A DNA stretch of 64,000 nucleotides from Paracyclopina nana. Taxonomy: Eukaryota > Arthropoda > Copepoda > Cyclopoida > Cyclopettidae. The notes below the pieces were generated by a model that did not search any database, was not told the origin of the DNA, and saw only the letters and a list, made by a program, of their open reading frames with translations. Position numbers and translations under genes: made by a program. The stretch is taken from the NCBI GenBank assembly GCA_019096065.1, contig JAGUCH010000002.1, positions 8,382,501 through 8,446,500 of the forward strand. Direction: 5' to 3'. This document shows, in pieces, positions 1 through 12,000 of the stretch (its first letter is position 1; every line of letters begins with the position of its first letter).

Positions 1-1388
1 AACAAGCTATGCATTATGGTACACAGTAGTAATAGATGCATATCCACGAGGATCTTTATCCAATAGCATAGATGAAGAAGGAGGGAAAAAAGCCAACTTT
101 TGATTGATCTACGCACAATGCAAGAACTGCTCTGCATTATCATCGCGCGTCGAGTTGCTGAAATTTGCGCGAACGTTAAAACAGAGATCGGTGTAAATAC
201 GAGCCCAAAAGCGTGTTTATGTCGAAAGAGATTGCCGAAGGCAAGCTATCAGTCAATCATCATTAATGCATGATTTGTATCAAAGCTGGCCGCCACCGGA
301 CGAAAACAGACATTTTCGGCCTACTGGCATATTGCTTTCCGCGGCCATTAGCCACCAAATAGGAGGAGGCAGGAAGGAGCAGTAGAAGTGATACAAATGA
401 ATTACAATTAACGTGACCGACTGAACGGTGGCTTTTGGAGCCAATTGCCTTACTGGTCACATTGGCTTAGCCCGTGAAACTTTCATTATGCACCAAAGTG
501 GCGACGCTAGCCGGGCCACAAGCTCCATAATTTCGAGGGGCACATCTTTTCATATTTAATGCGGTGGCCTTTGAGGGATCAAGTAAAATTCATTCCAGCC
601 ATTAGCTTCATCAGCCCAAAATAGGTTCACATTCTAGTGTTTTTCCTACGCCACGTACCATTACTCAAGTCAAAAGATCAAGCGGAGAGGCGGAAACTTC
701 CTCGCTTTGATTCTGGCAACCTACGGAGCAGCCAATCTAACTTTTACAGGCCAATAGATGGCTACAATTAGTTACTTTCACCACCCTAATGGGAGATACC
801 GTGCAAATTGACACCATACTCTGGGACAACTTTCTTTGAATTGATTATCGACAATCGGCAAAACAATCAATAACTGTTTCCTACCTGAATGCACGAAAAG
901 TAGACCCAATGATGCCCTCGCTTCCATGGTTGATGGCCCCAAACACGTCATCTTCCTTATTTGCTGATTTATATCATTAAAATATTCAATCTTCACCTCA
1001 CTGCACTAGTCACTTATTTACAATTTTCCAACCCAAACGATAACTCGAGAAGGCGAGAACTGACCTGTCTGTCTGTCCTTCGCGTTTCAGCCGGAAAGCT
1101 GACTTCTTGACTTAAATTGCAATAAAGTCGGCAGAAATATTGTAAAACAGCCATTTTGATCCATGTAAAATATTTTGATGTCTGGCAACTCTGGTAACTT
1201 TTATTGGCTGAGCTGAGATCTACCTTATTTTGTTTACAAACAAAACCCAGAACAAATTAGCGAATAGCGATTGCTTATCAAAAGGATTAGTTATTGAAGT
1301 TTGGTTTTTTTCGCGAAAATGAGCGTGGTAACGCTTATGAGTTATATATTTTTCATCAATTCGATTGAGAAATGAGAAATACTTTCAG
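1..1388 (+). other. Intron or upstream region of the sodium channel gene
   Basis: I see no convincing coding exon here. The first recognisable channel exon begins after a TTTCAG acceptor at 1383-1388 and encodes the domain II-III linker, so domains I and II must lie to the left of the window. This stretch is therefore probably intronic. Short open frames are unlike any family I know and have no splice context. Confidence 0.6.
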
Positions 1389-4300
1389 GCGGAGGAGAGC
1401 AAGACGATGGGGAGCCGGACAAAATGAAAATCGCTTTTGAACGGATAGCAAGGTTCAAGCGATGGATCAAGAACGGGATCACTGGTTTCTTCCGAGGCAT
1501 TAAAAACAGCATTGTACGTGCCATTCGAGGTCCTCGCGGAGGCAACGGCAATGGATCCGTCGGGGCTGATGTGATCGCCCTCGAGGTGACCGATGAAAAA
1601 GACTTTCAAGTATGTCTTTCTTTTCCTTTTCTGCTTCTTGAATGTATCGCTATATTTATTGAATGTTGCAGGGCGAAAATGGTGACTTGAAAAACCGTGG
1701 CCTCAAGGTCGAAATCAACCACGTGAGCATTCCGCTCGGGAGCAAAGTCACCAACAGTACAAACAACATTGCTGACAACTTTCCGGACTCGTCCATCGGC
1801 GAGGGCATGGATATCACCATTCAAGGTGCCAATGGCCATGTGAAGCACAATACTGACAATCAGAGCCTCAAGTCATTGCACAATGACGACACGAGGAATA
1901 ACGACGATAAGCTCAACAACAAGTACTCAGACATGAGTATTGGCCTTGGAATGGACATCTCAATCAGAGGCGACGGTGATGCCACGACCAACAAGGAGGC
2001 TGCCACTCCTGACGAAAACGGCTGGCCCGGAGTCAGTCGCCATTCTAGCCTTAACTTTGACGATAAGGAAGCCAACGGCGATGCTGTTGGAGATGACTTG
2101 AAGAACGGAGGACACATGGAGGACGATATTCTCAGCCAAACCGAGATCAAACATGTGGAAGAGGTGCTTTGTGACCCAGTGGATGACGTAGTGGTCGAAG
2201 AATGCTGTCCGGAGGTTTGCTATCGAGTCTGTCCATGCTGCATTGGAGATCCGGACTCTCCATTTTGGCAGCTCTGGTACAGGCATAGACTGCAAGTCTC
2301 CAGGTATGATTTCTCGCATTGCCATAGTATGCAATTTTTCGTTACTTTTTTCCATGTCAATTTCAGGCTCATTGAGAACAAGTATTTCGAAACTGTGGTG
2401 TTAGCCCTTATCCTGCTCAGCAGCGCTGTGATGACCTTGGAGGACATATGGTTCGAAACGCGGCCCCTCCTCATGGACACACTGTATTACCTTGACCGAA
2501 TCCTCACCGTCGTCTTTTTCCTTGAGACAGACCTCAAACTCTTCGCAATGGGCTGTGTCATGTACTTCGGCAATGCTTGGTGTTGGCTCGACTTTGTCAT
2601 TGTTGCCGTATCGCTCATCAATTTCGGCGCCAGCCTTCTCGGAGCCGGAAACATTCCCATCTTCAAAACTATGCGAACGCTGAGAGCTTTGAGGCCTCTC
2701 AGAGCCATGGCTAAAATGGAGGGCATGAAAGTGGTCGTGAACGCCCTTGTTGGGGCCTTACCGTCCATTTTCAACGTCCTGCTTGTCTGTCTCATCTTTT
2801 GGCTGATTTTCGCAATCATCGGCGTCAACACCTTCATGGGCCGTTTCCACAAGTGCATTGACACTGAAACTGGAGATCGATTCAGCCACGAGATCATACC
2901 TAATAAGACGGTGTGCCTCACGGAAAAGAATGCAGAGTGGATCAACGCAAGAGTTACTTTCGACAACACATTCATCGCTTACCTGGCGCTCTTCCAGGTG
3001 GCCACTTTCAAAGGCTGGATGGACATCATGAATGATGCAATTGACAGCGTCGCTCAAAACGACCAGCCTCACCGGGAGGTTAACATCTACATGTACCTCT
3101 ACTTTGTATTTTTCATCCTATTTGGGTCGTTCTTCACGCTCAACCTGCTCGTCGGTGTGATCATTGATAAGTTCAACGAGCAGAAGAACAAGGGTGGCTC
3201 CTCACTTGATGCGTTCATGACAGAGGACCAGAAAAAGTACATAGCGGCCATGAAGAAGGCTAGCAGTAAAAAGCCTGTGAAAGCATTGCCAAGGCCCACG
3301 TGGATGCCACAGGCCATCGTGTTCTCAATTATTACCAACAAAAAGTTCGACATGATTATCATGGGCTTTATCGGCCTCAATATGGTAAGCCTCATTTTTC
3401 TATTCTTCCTGTAAGATACAATCTTCTTATTTGAGTCTCATTTTTTTAGATAACCATGATGTGCGATCATTATGACCAAAACGCGGCATGGACGTTCGCC
3501 CTTGACAACCTGAATTTGTCCTTCATTGTGATTTTCACGGCAGAGATGCTTCTCAAGATGTTCGCCCTTCGTCACCACTACTTCGGCGAGCCTTGGAACT
3601 TGTTCGATTTCGTTGTCGTCCTCCTCTCTCTGGCCGGCCTCTTTCTAAGTGACCTTATAGAGAAATACTTCGTCTCACCCACTCTTCTCAGGGTGGTTAG
3701 GGTGGCCAAGGTCGGTAGAGTCCTCAGGCTGATCAAGGGGGCTAAAGGCATCAGAACGCTTCTTTTCTCCCTGGTGATGGCCTTTCCGGCCTTGGTGAAT
3801 ATCTGCCTCCTACTCTTCCTCGTCATGTTCATTTTTGCCGTGTTTGGGATGTCCCTGTTCAAGAACGTCATGATCAGGCCAGGCTTTGACGATGTGCACA
3901 ATTTCCAGACTTTTGGGAAAACATTTACCCTCCTATTTCAAGTAAGTAATCTAGAAGCTGCTAGTCTCCAAATGAAAAAAATGTGTGACTCTATAAATAC
4001 GTTTTCCTAAGTCATTTACGAAATGGTAGGAGATAAAACATTTTTTTAGCATTTTGCTTTTATTTTCCTCTTTCTTCTAGAATAATAGATATCCAAGTAA
4101 CCTTGACTGTTGATATGTACACACGAATCACTTGTTTTTTCATGAATTCAATGTTTTCAAAATACTATTTCTCACTTTGTGCGCAACTTTAATTTATTAA
4201 GCATATCATCGTCAAGGTTGTGCTATTTAAGCCCTTTTAGGATTAACAAATAGCAAATTAGGAAGCAAATATTTTGTGAATTTACTAATGGCCTTGCCAA

Positions 4301-5517
4301 CTTGTACATGCTTTTTTCCCAATTGGATGAAACTTTTGCTTTTTTTGCATCCAGCTTTTATATTCAGGCCAAAATAAACCACAAAACTCATGTCCTTTGG
4401 CTGAACTACTGCTTCATACAGCCAATTCTTATTTATAGATGTGCACCTCAGCCGGTTGGGCAGAATCTCTTACCGCAATTACATCGGAAAAAGACTGCGA
4501 TAGTGGTGACCCTGAGCTAGGAAACGCTGGCAATTGTGGCAACTATATGGCCGGAGTAGCCTTTATGATCAGCTACTTGGTCCTCAGCTTTCTCATCATT
4601 GTGAACATGTACATTGCCGTCATTCTGGAGAACTATTCGCAGGCCACAGAGGATGTGCAAGAAGGCATCACGGATGAAGACTACGACCTCTTCTACGAGA
4701 TATGGCAGGAGTTTGATCCCGATGGAACGCAATACATGCCTTACAAAATGCTTTTCGAGTTCCTTGATGTGCTTGAACCTCCACTTCAGATTCCAAAGCC
4801 CAACAAATTCAAAATAATTCACATGGACATTCCCATTGTAAGGTGGACAGACCCCAACACTGGTGAGGTGAAAGACAATGCTGTGTTCTGCACAGACATC
4901 CTGGACGCCTTGACCCAGGATTTCTTTGCCCGCAAAGGCAATCCTGTGGAGGAGCCTCCTCATGTCGACGAGATTAAGGTAATTCTCAGATACAGCTGAT
5001 GCATGATAAGTGAGTTGGCCATTAGAGGCCATTTAACCTATTTTCTTGCACAATTAGGTTACACATGCAAAGAAACATGATCTCTCTCAATTTTAGATCA
5101 GCACTCGTACCATTCTTTCCCAACTTACGTAGCTGCACAGTTGCATAATATTACGTTTCACATGCGTTCCTTTTCTTTCAGATGACCACTTTCTCTGACC
5201 GTCCTGGCTATCTCCGTGTGTCTTCGTCACTGTGGAAGCAGCGCGAAGACTATTGTGCCTCGTTGATCCAAAAGGCTTGGAAATTCCACAAGCTGAGGAA
5301 CACCGAGAGCCACACGGAGGAGCCCCACACGGGTGACGAGGAGGAGGAAAGCAGCCTGTGCCACACGTCCCTCGAGAAGGACAATTCCGCCGCCGTGAGG
5401 CTGCCCCCGATCCATCCCGAAAGCAAGCACCTCATTGAGGTTCGCAGTGCGGACGAGGATCCTGGTGGTGGAGGAGGCCTCGCCGACGAGGATCTTCCGA
5501 CCACCAAGTCAGATTAG
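1389..5517 (+). CDS. para: Voltage-gated sodium channel alpha subunit (para/Nav1 type), 3' half
   Basis: Plasma-membrane channel for the fast sodium current of nerve and muscle. Visible exons: 1389-1609, 1672-2303, 2367-3384, 3450-3941, 4439-4978 and 5182-5517. All joins are in phase and give 1,078 residues from the II-III linker to the stop. Domain III has an S4 with [18 protein letters not shown] and a pore with TFKGW (selectivity Lys, 3010-3012). Domain IV has an S4 with [18 protein letters not shown] and a pore with TSAGW (selectivity Ala). This K/A pair marks Nav1-type rather than Nav2 or calcium channels. The C-terminus has an IQ motif ([13 protein letters not shown]). Two residues are odd. 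The III-IV linker reads [10 protein letters not shown], giving AFM where MFM or IFM is usual, and the domain IV outer-ring Asp after SAGW is Ala. The 63-nt intron 2304-2366 is in frame and stop-free, so retention would insert 21 residues next to IIIS1. The 5' half lies outside the window. Confidence 0.96.
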
Positions 5518-7600
5518 TTGCTCAGAACGAAGTATTATCAAACAGACTCTTGCTACTCTTGCTGTGTTCCAACACCTACCATGATATTTTTGCTTTGTGA
5601 ATAGCAAGTGAGAAAAGAGCTAAGAAAGCCGAATAGCCAGCCAGCAGCATAAATTGTCATATCTTCTATATATACATATAGTATTAAAGCTCGAAAACGA
5701 CTCAAGAAGACATTCGCTCGACGATAATGATGATGTTGATGTGTGCTTGAAGATGATGAAGGGAAAAAATACTGTAAATAACAAGTGCCTTAGATAACCT
5801 CAGACTAAGTCAAGAATAGCTTTGAGAGCGGGCAGACTTAAGTGCCTATCAGCCAGCGGACTCGTTGAATCAAAAAAGGCAATTGAAAAAACATAACGAC
5901 GAAAGAACAACGTGTGTAATTCCTGTGTGCACCATGCTCAATGAAAGTTGTGCACTAGGTGATGTTTGAGCATGCAGATCGATGAACTTTTAAAAATGAT
6001 GATGCTTCTTCGGTTTTCTGTTTTACTACAACATGAAGACACAAAACTACTAAAAACACAAACTATTATTATGATTATTACTACTATATACTACTAAAAA
6101 AAGAGTGCATATCATCAACATTCAATGAATTGATTGCTAAAAAAAAGAGAGCCCTGTCGAAATCCGTCGTCAGAAGAAGATTTTAACGATGATGATGATG
6201 ATATACACACTTATAAAACTACTGTATGATTACAATTACTAGAAAAAATGATGAAAAAAACCAATACACTACTGTAAAACAATGATGGATGAAGAAGCCA
6301 TTGTTGATGAATAAGATGGTCATGAATTGTCCTCTAGTCATCCCCCCAACGAAACTCTCAGACAATCTTGTTGTACAATCCATATGAAAACAAAAATCGC
6401 GCCAACAATTAAATAAGCAACAGCTACAATTTCAGTTAACAAATGATCGCGGCCCGAAGCGAAGCAATGAGCATTTTTCATACATCATCTACAATTATGC
6501 GTCTACTGTCGTAACAATTCGTCTTCACTAAGACAAAAACATGATTTTCACACTACAACAGCATTCTTTGAAACGCACACACACACTCACACAGATACAT
6601 AACTGCAAACACACACACATTCGAAAAAAGATCATGATGAGAAGCTTTTACATTTAACAATTATCATGTTATTATCATGCCCGCACAAATATGATACTAA
6701 GGCACCGCTAAACCCTCCCAGAAATGATTGATTTCCTATACCAAGAAAGATTTCCTAATTTTTTCAAAGCTACCCTGCTTCACTCTTCTTCTTTGCCTAC
6801 TGGAGCTTTTGTCACCAAAAAAGTCGATCGCTAAGCAAAGTTTTTCCAATTCGGCTACTATGTGCGTCATCCAACAGCTTGAAGGAAATGAACTATCGTG
6901 ATGTCGCGAATTGTACTCAACTTTTTTAGAATAGCTGATTGTCTTACTGTTGAAGGAGCCACCGCCAACATTACTAATTATCTGCTCATCTTCAGTTTTG
7001 TTCATTCAAATAGAGAATTCCGCATCAGCTATGCAACAACGTTGATGAATTAAGGCATTAATGTGTAGGTGTGTGATACAATAGGAAAAGAAGTTTTGTA
7101 TATGATATGCTTATTTTATCATGAATAGGCAGCAGCGCAAGGGATGTCCTCACTTTTTGCTATCCTTTTTCTGCAGAAGAGACTTCAACAATCAAAAATC
7201 GGCATTCATTAAATTCTCCCCCCATTACTACCGCCCAGCCGATCCCAATTTTCATCGCCATGGAATTGATTATTGATTTTTTTTAATTGCCATCACCGAG
7301 TCAGCAATTCCCTCCCAAAGCCCAGTGAAAAAGTGAATAATGATCTACCTAGCTAAAGAGTAAAAAATGCGATCGAAACACATACGACACACAAAAATAC
7401 ACACACACCAAACATACTACTAAAAAAGAAGCTATATGATATACTACTACGGAAAAATGCAAGCACGATCTCTGCACTGCGGACTGATACTATTATCTTG
7501 TATCTCCATTTCATTCTCTTCTGCTGGACAACTGAAATAAAAACCAAAAAATTTTGCAAAGAAAACCTCACCGTGTGAGTTAGTTACCAATTCCTCAAAT
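5518..7600 (+). other. Probable 3' UTR of the sodium channel
   Basis: AT-rich, gene-free DNA directly after the channel stop. It contains many short ATGATG and ACAC simple-repeat runs. An AATAAA at about 7536-7541 is one possible polyadenylation signal. The true 3' end cannot be fixed from sequence alone. No opposing gene is supported until the opsin terminal exon at 9465. Confidence 0.45.
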
Positions 7601-8310
7601 CACTTCCTTCCAAAAATTGCGCGACTCTCATGTCTCAGGGGGCCTACACTTTGATAGGTACTTGTAAAGAAACTCCAATGGAGTTCTTTAGGTACTTGGA
7701 TAAGTATTTTTTCATACAATGCTGCGAGATGCATTGTCAGGCTTTGGTTACCGAAATTTTGTAAGCCTGGTTCCATAATAGCCTAAATCTCGAGCAAAGT
7801 AGCTCGAGTAATCTAAGTAATGATGATGATGATTCGAAAGAAGCTCTTGTTTCTTGCCGCTAAAGATATCCAATTTCCAGTAGTAGCTTGCATGAGTTCT
7901 CCTGAATATTATATGCTCTAGGTTCGAAGGAAAGATAAAAGCCAAGGGTAGCTATCGTATTGAAAAGTTGTTTTTATCTCCAGCTTTTCAGTCTTGTTGT
8001 TCTCTAACAGCTGTGTACCGCATTCACAATGTAAATAAATGCATATGACTTGCAGCACCAAAAAGCTTTTTTAAAAGCAAATTGTTTTTGTGACAGCTAT
8101 GGTGTCAGAAAATCGCAATTACAGCGGTATTCGCCAATAAAGGAAAAATTTTTATTTCAGCTAATTGCGTTTTACTTAAGCCTCCTATTTTAGTATTGAT
8201 CATTTTACATATAACTTTTGATTGCTTCAAACAGACCCTTTTTGCCGCCTCTTTTGGCCTTATGAGTTTGAAGTGCTTCGATTAATTAGAAATACGAAAA
8301 ATTTCATTTA

Positions 8311-8722
8311 TGCCCTGTTCATGTATTAAGAATGCCTTAAGGTATGGAAAAAATTGTCATAAGGAAAAGTGAATCTGTTGCTGACTGCCACTCTACGAGT
8401 TCAGCTTGGGGCCGAGCAGCATTTTTAATGGCAATTTTTGCTATTTTGTCCCATGGCTTTCAGCATATTTCAAAACAAACAATCTTTGATCACGTTTCTT
8501 TTATAAATGGTGACATTTAACTACTGATATTGCTCAAAAGGACTAAAATGTGGAGCACCTAATAGCCAAAATTAGATTTGTTTACTTTCAAGTTGGCTTA
8601 AAGTCGATCTGATTTTTTTAGTAACAGCTGGCGCTTGTCATAAGACAATTTTTCTCCTTTCCTTGAGGCGTTTTTCGTGCATTTTCTTAAGGAGTTTGGG
8701 GCGTACATGAACAGGACATTAG
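8311..8722. mobile_element. Candidate inverted-repeat element (MITE-like)
   Basis: TGCCCTGTTCATGTA at 8311-8325 is matched by its inverted counterpart TACATGAACAGGACA at 8704-8718. Inside, AAAAAATTGTCATAAG near 8350 is mirrored by CATAAGACAATTTTTC near 8640. Arms of about 15 bp plus an imperfect subterminal match, 410 bp overall and no ORF fit a small non-autonomous DNA transposon. The rest of 7600-9023 shows no gene. No target duplication is clear. Confidence 0.5.
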
Positions 8723-8945
8723 GGATGCCGCAAGATTTTAGGGAAATGAGGCATAGGTGAACACATTTTCGTTACAAACACTAGGCTTATGGAAATACAG
8801 GATGCGGCTCAGAATATGCATATAGCGGGCTGCTTTGAAGAAGTAAATAAATGGGCCGAATCGGCTGTAGCGCGGTTTCAATTTCGGCGCCGAACCCTGT
8901 ACGGAAATGCTCCGTAGGAACAACAAGTATTAATAAAGCTTATAT

Positions 8946-8951
8946 TTTATT
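8946..8951 (-). promoter_or_regulatory. Polyadenylation signal of the opsin gene
   Basis: AATAAA on the minus strand, about 75 nt beyond the opsin stop at 9024. It gives that gene a short 3' UTR. Confidence 0.55.
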
Positions 8952-9023
8952 CGCGTGTCAGTGCACCCCCATAAAATTAACAAAAATACAATATTGGAGC
9001 TTTCACATTATACATCTATACCA

Positions 9024-12000
9024 TTATAGAGATCCTCTTCGCTGTAAGTCGTGCCTGTGGATCAAAGCAAGATGACTCTCTGCAGACACAATGAGCGCTT
9101 TTTTGAGCTGCCTCCGACCACCTCTAACCATCCACACATTTTTGACCTCGTATGTAACCTCAAACTCTCGATTCCTCAATCGAGTCGTCAAGCCTCGTTT
9201 ACATTTTCTGCTCGACCTCAGAGAAACGAGCCTTTGATGGTGGTGCTCGTAAGTGTCATCCGAATCACCGATTTGCTCTAGTTGGAACCTGACACCTGAG
9301 GAGGCATTGTGGAAGCCAGGTCGGAGTCGATTACGTCTAGAACTCTCTTGTTTCATCACCAGATACTTTTTCTTCATTGTTTGAGTGGAAGAGTCCACGA
9401 GAGCCAACTCATTGGGGAAGAGGCAAGAGAGCAGCGGAGCAATCTTTTTCCGAAATTTGGGAAGCCTGCAAAAATGTTTAGAGATAGTATGAGAGCCGAA
9501 TTCTCATTTCTCAGCTCTTTCATGCTCTAATGACCGTAAAATTGAAATGCTATCTTCTCTTTGAGAAGGCCTCATCATCTTACCTGATTCCGTACAAGCA
9601 GGCATTGATGACCGAGGAGACTTTGCACAAGAGCATGGCTAGCAAGCTGAAGTGCTTATTGAAGCTGTGCCCGTAGCCTAACATTTGCATGAAAGCGATG
9701 CTAGCAAAAGGAGTCCACCCGATTACCCAGATGATGATGATTAAAAGCAATCTTGAGGCAAGCTTTCTCTCCAACTATAATGAGGAGGTTTTGAAAAAAA
9801 ATCTGTTCAACGCTCAAGAAGTGCATAAAAAACTTACCACGAACATATCGGAGTGCATCAAGTTCTTGCTTTGGAAAATGTCTCGGGGGGTTGTCTCAGG
9901 GCCAGTTGAGGTCACAACTCTCATGCTTGAGGTTGGCGAATAAGCATGATCAAAGTGATGATGGTTATTAATTTTGGCTCTAGTCCCCTTTGTGTAAACG
10001 AAAATCTGGAAAGAGAGAAAGACGTCATAAAGGCCTCTCGTATTAGCAAGCAAATATCTAACTACATCCACAGTTAAAGTACTTAAAATAAGGTAGACCG
10101 TGCCATTAAGCTAATTTCTTTGCCAAGCATAAGGTAAGGACATACAGAAAATGGCTGCTGGTAGTAACTATTGATTTTCAAAGCCAACAAGTTGGTTTAT
10201 TTTATATGATGGAAAGCAATTTTTGCATGTATACTTCAGTTTACCAATTCGTCTCAGTTCAAATAACTACACATGTATAAAAGCCCTGACGTTTTACTTA
10301 ATCAAGTGACACACATTATAAAGTATTTTATCAAGTGTGTCGCTCCTCTGTTTGACCAAAGACCATGATATTGTCCAAGAAGTAAATCCCATTGCAGAAA
10401 AAAGGAGAAAAATTGCCTTGAATGGGGATCGAACCCTGATTATCTAGATTAGAGTCCGATGCTCTACTGACTGAGCTACTGATTTACTAAGAATTTTGTT
10501 GGTAAAATTTGTTTTAACAATCACATTTGTGCTCTTCTACTAAGCTTAGCTCAGCTTAGTAGGAGAGTCTCTTTCAGAGATACGAGACAGAACTTGATCT
10601 AACACATCTTTTAGCTTCAAAAAGTGCCAAATTCAAAATGCACACTTTTTAAATGATTGATTAACGCTTTCAACTACTCTTGCACTACTGAGGGCCTCTC
10701 AACCCAAGCCCTCAAAGTAAGGGATCAGATGCTAAGTCAAGATTGCCTGGTCTGGTAACTTCATTAACATTTGAAAATTACTTTCCATCATATAAAATCG
10801 TATATATATGTAAAAAAATTATAAAACAGTCTTACAAAATGTCTGAGCTCATTTTACAAAGTAAAAATCTCGTAGCATTACTTGGCTCTCTCAAGCTCGA
10901 GCCCGCAAAGTTGCCACTCGATTTTTACTTTACAAAATTTGCTCAGCTATTTTATTAGCTTGTTTTATAAATTGTTTACATATAGAAATAGATATTATAT
11001 TTGGAGTGAACAATGTAGCAAAACCATCTTGAGCAATGCGTCTTTTTTGGCCCTTTTGGCATCCAAAACCGCTAGTTGCTAATTTGCTGGGCAGCGGCTG
11101 GGGCAGGAAAGTTCAGGAAAAGTGAGCCCCCAAATTATGTTTTCCTTCAACTTTTGATAGACTGGCTTTTCTGCATTATTTGGCTCAAGATGATCTATAG
11201 TATAAGGAAAAGATTTTGCATCACTTAAAGAGTGGACAAGCTATTTTGCGATCTCAGCGCGTAGACTGAAATTTTATTAGCGTGGGTCGGAATTAAGATT
11301 TTGATGAAACGAGCCTACTTATTTGGGCCAAAAAAATAGCTTGTTTTCGATAAAACAATGACTTAATTTCTTTAATGGAATGGGAGCAAATAATTAAAAA
11401 TAGTCATAGTAGGGAAACTCCTAACGCAAGCTTTCATTTTCACCATTTCAATCGCATTTTTGTTGAAAGTTCTGCAAAAAAAATTGCTTGGCTCAGTTGG
11501 TCAAACCTTTCCTGGAGCAGCATCATCTCGTCGGAATAAATAAGTTATTATCACTCAACTACACTTTAACAGCTATTAGCGCAGAAAATCGCTGAGCACG
11601 GGCTGGCTTTTTCGACCCACAAAATTGAACGTCCGCTCTTTAAGTGATGCAAAATCTTTTGTATAAGGTGAGTACGTGTCGCAGCTTTTCTATATAGCAC
11701 TGCGTCTGACTATGCTGTGGTAAGCTTCTAGACGAAATTTTAATAGAGCACTGTGGATTATGCACCTTCACATTTAAGAATTTAGCCAGATATTGACTCA
11801 AAATGCCAAATGGACTTCGAGTTTGATTTTTTTTCTGAACATATCTGGTAGCTCAACAGAAAAAGTGTAAGATTAGCTGGCTTGCCAAGAATTTCACGCA
11901 CAAACCGCACCCTCGCGCTATGAAGTAAATTACATTAGCGCCCCCTTCACTTATACGAAAAACTAAAATAGATTGAGTGATTTCAAGTTACTTTTTACCG

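Noticed and set aside
10417-10490. Functional amber-suppressor tRNA
   Set aside because: The loop would give CUA, but the acceptor and anticodon stems do not pair well. A pseudo-tRNA or SINE is more likely.
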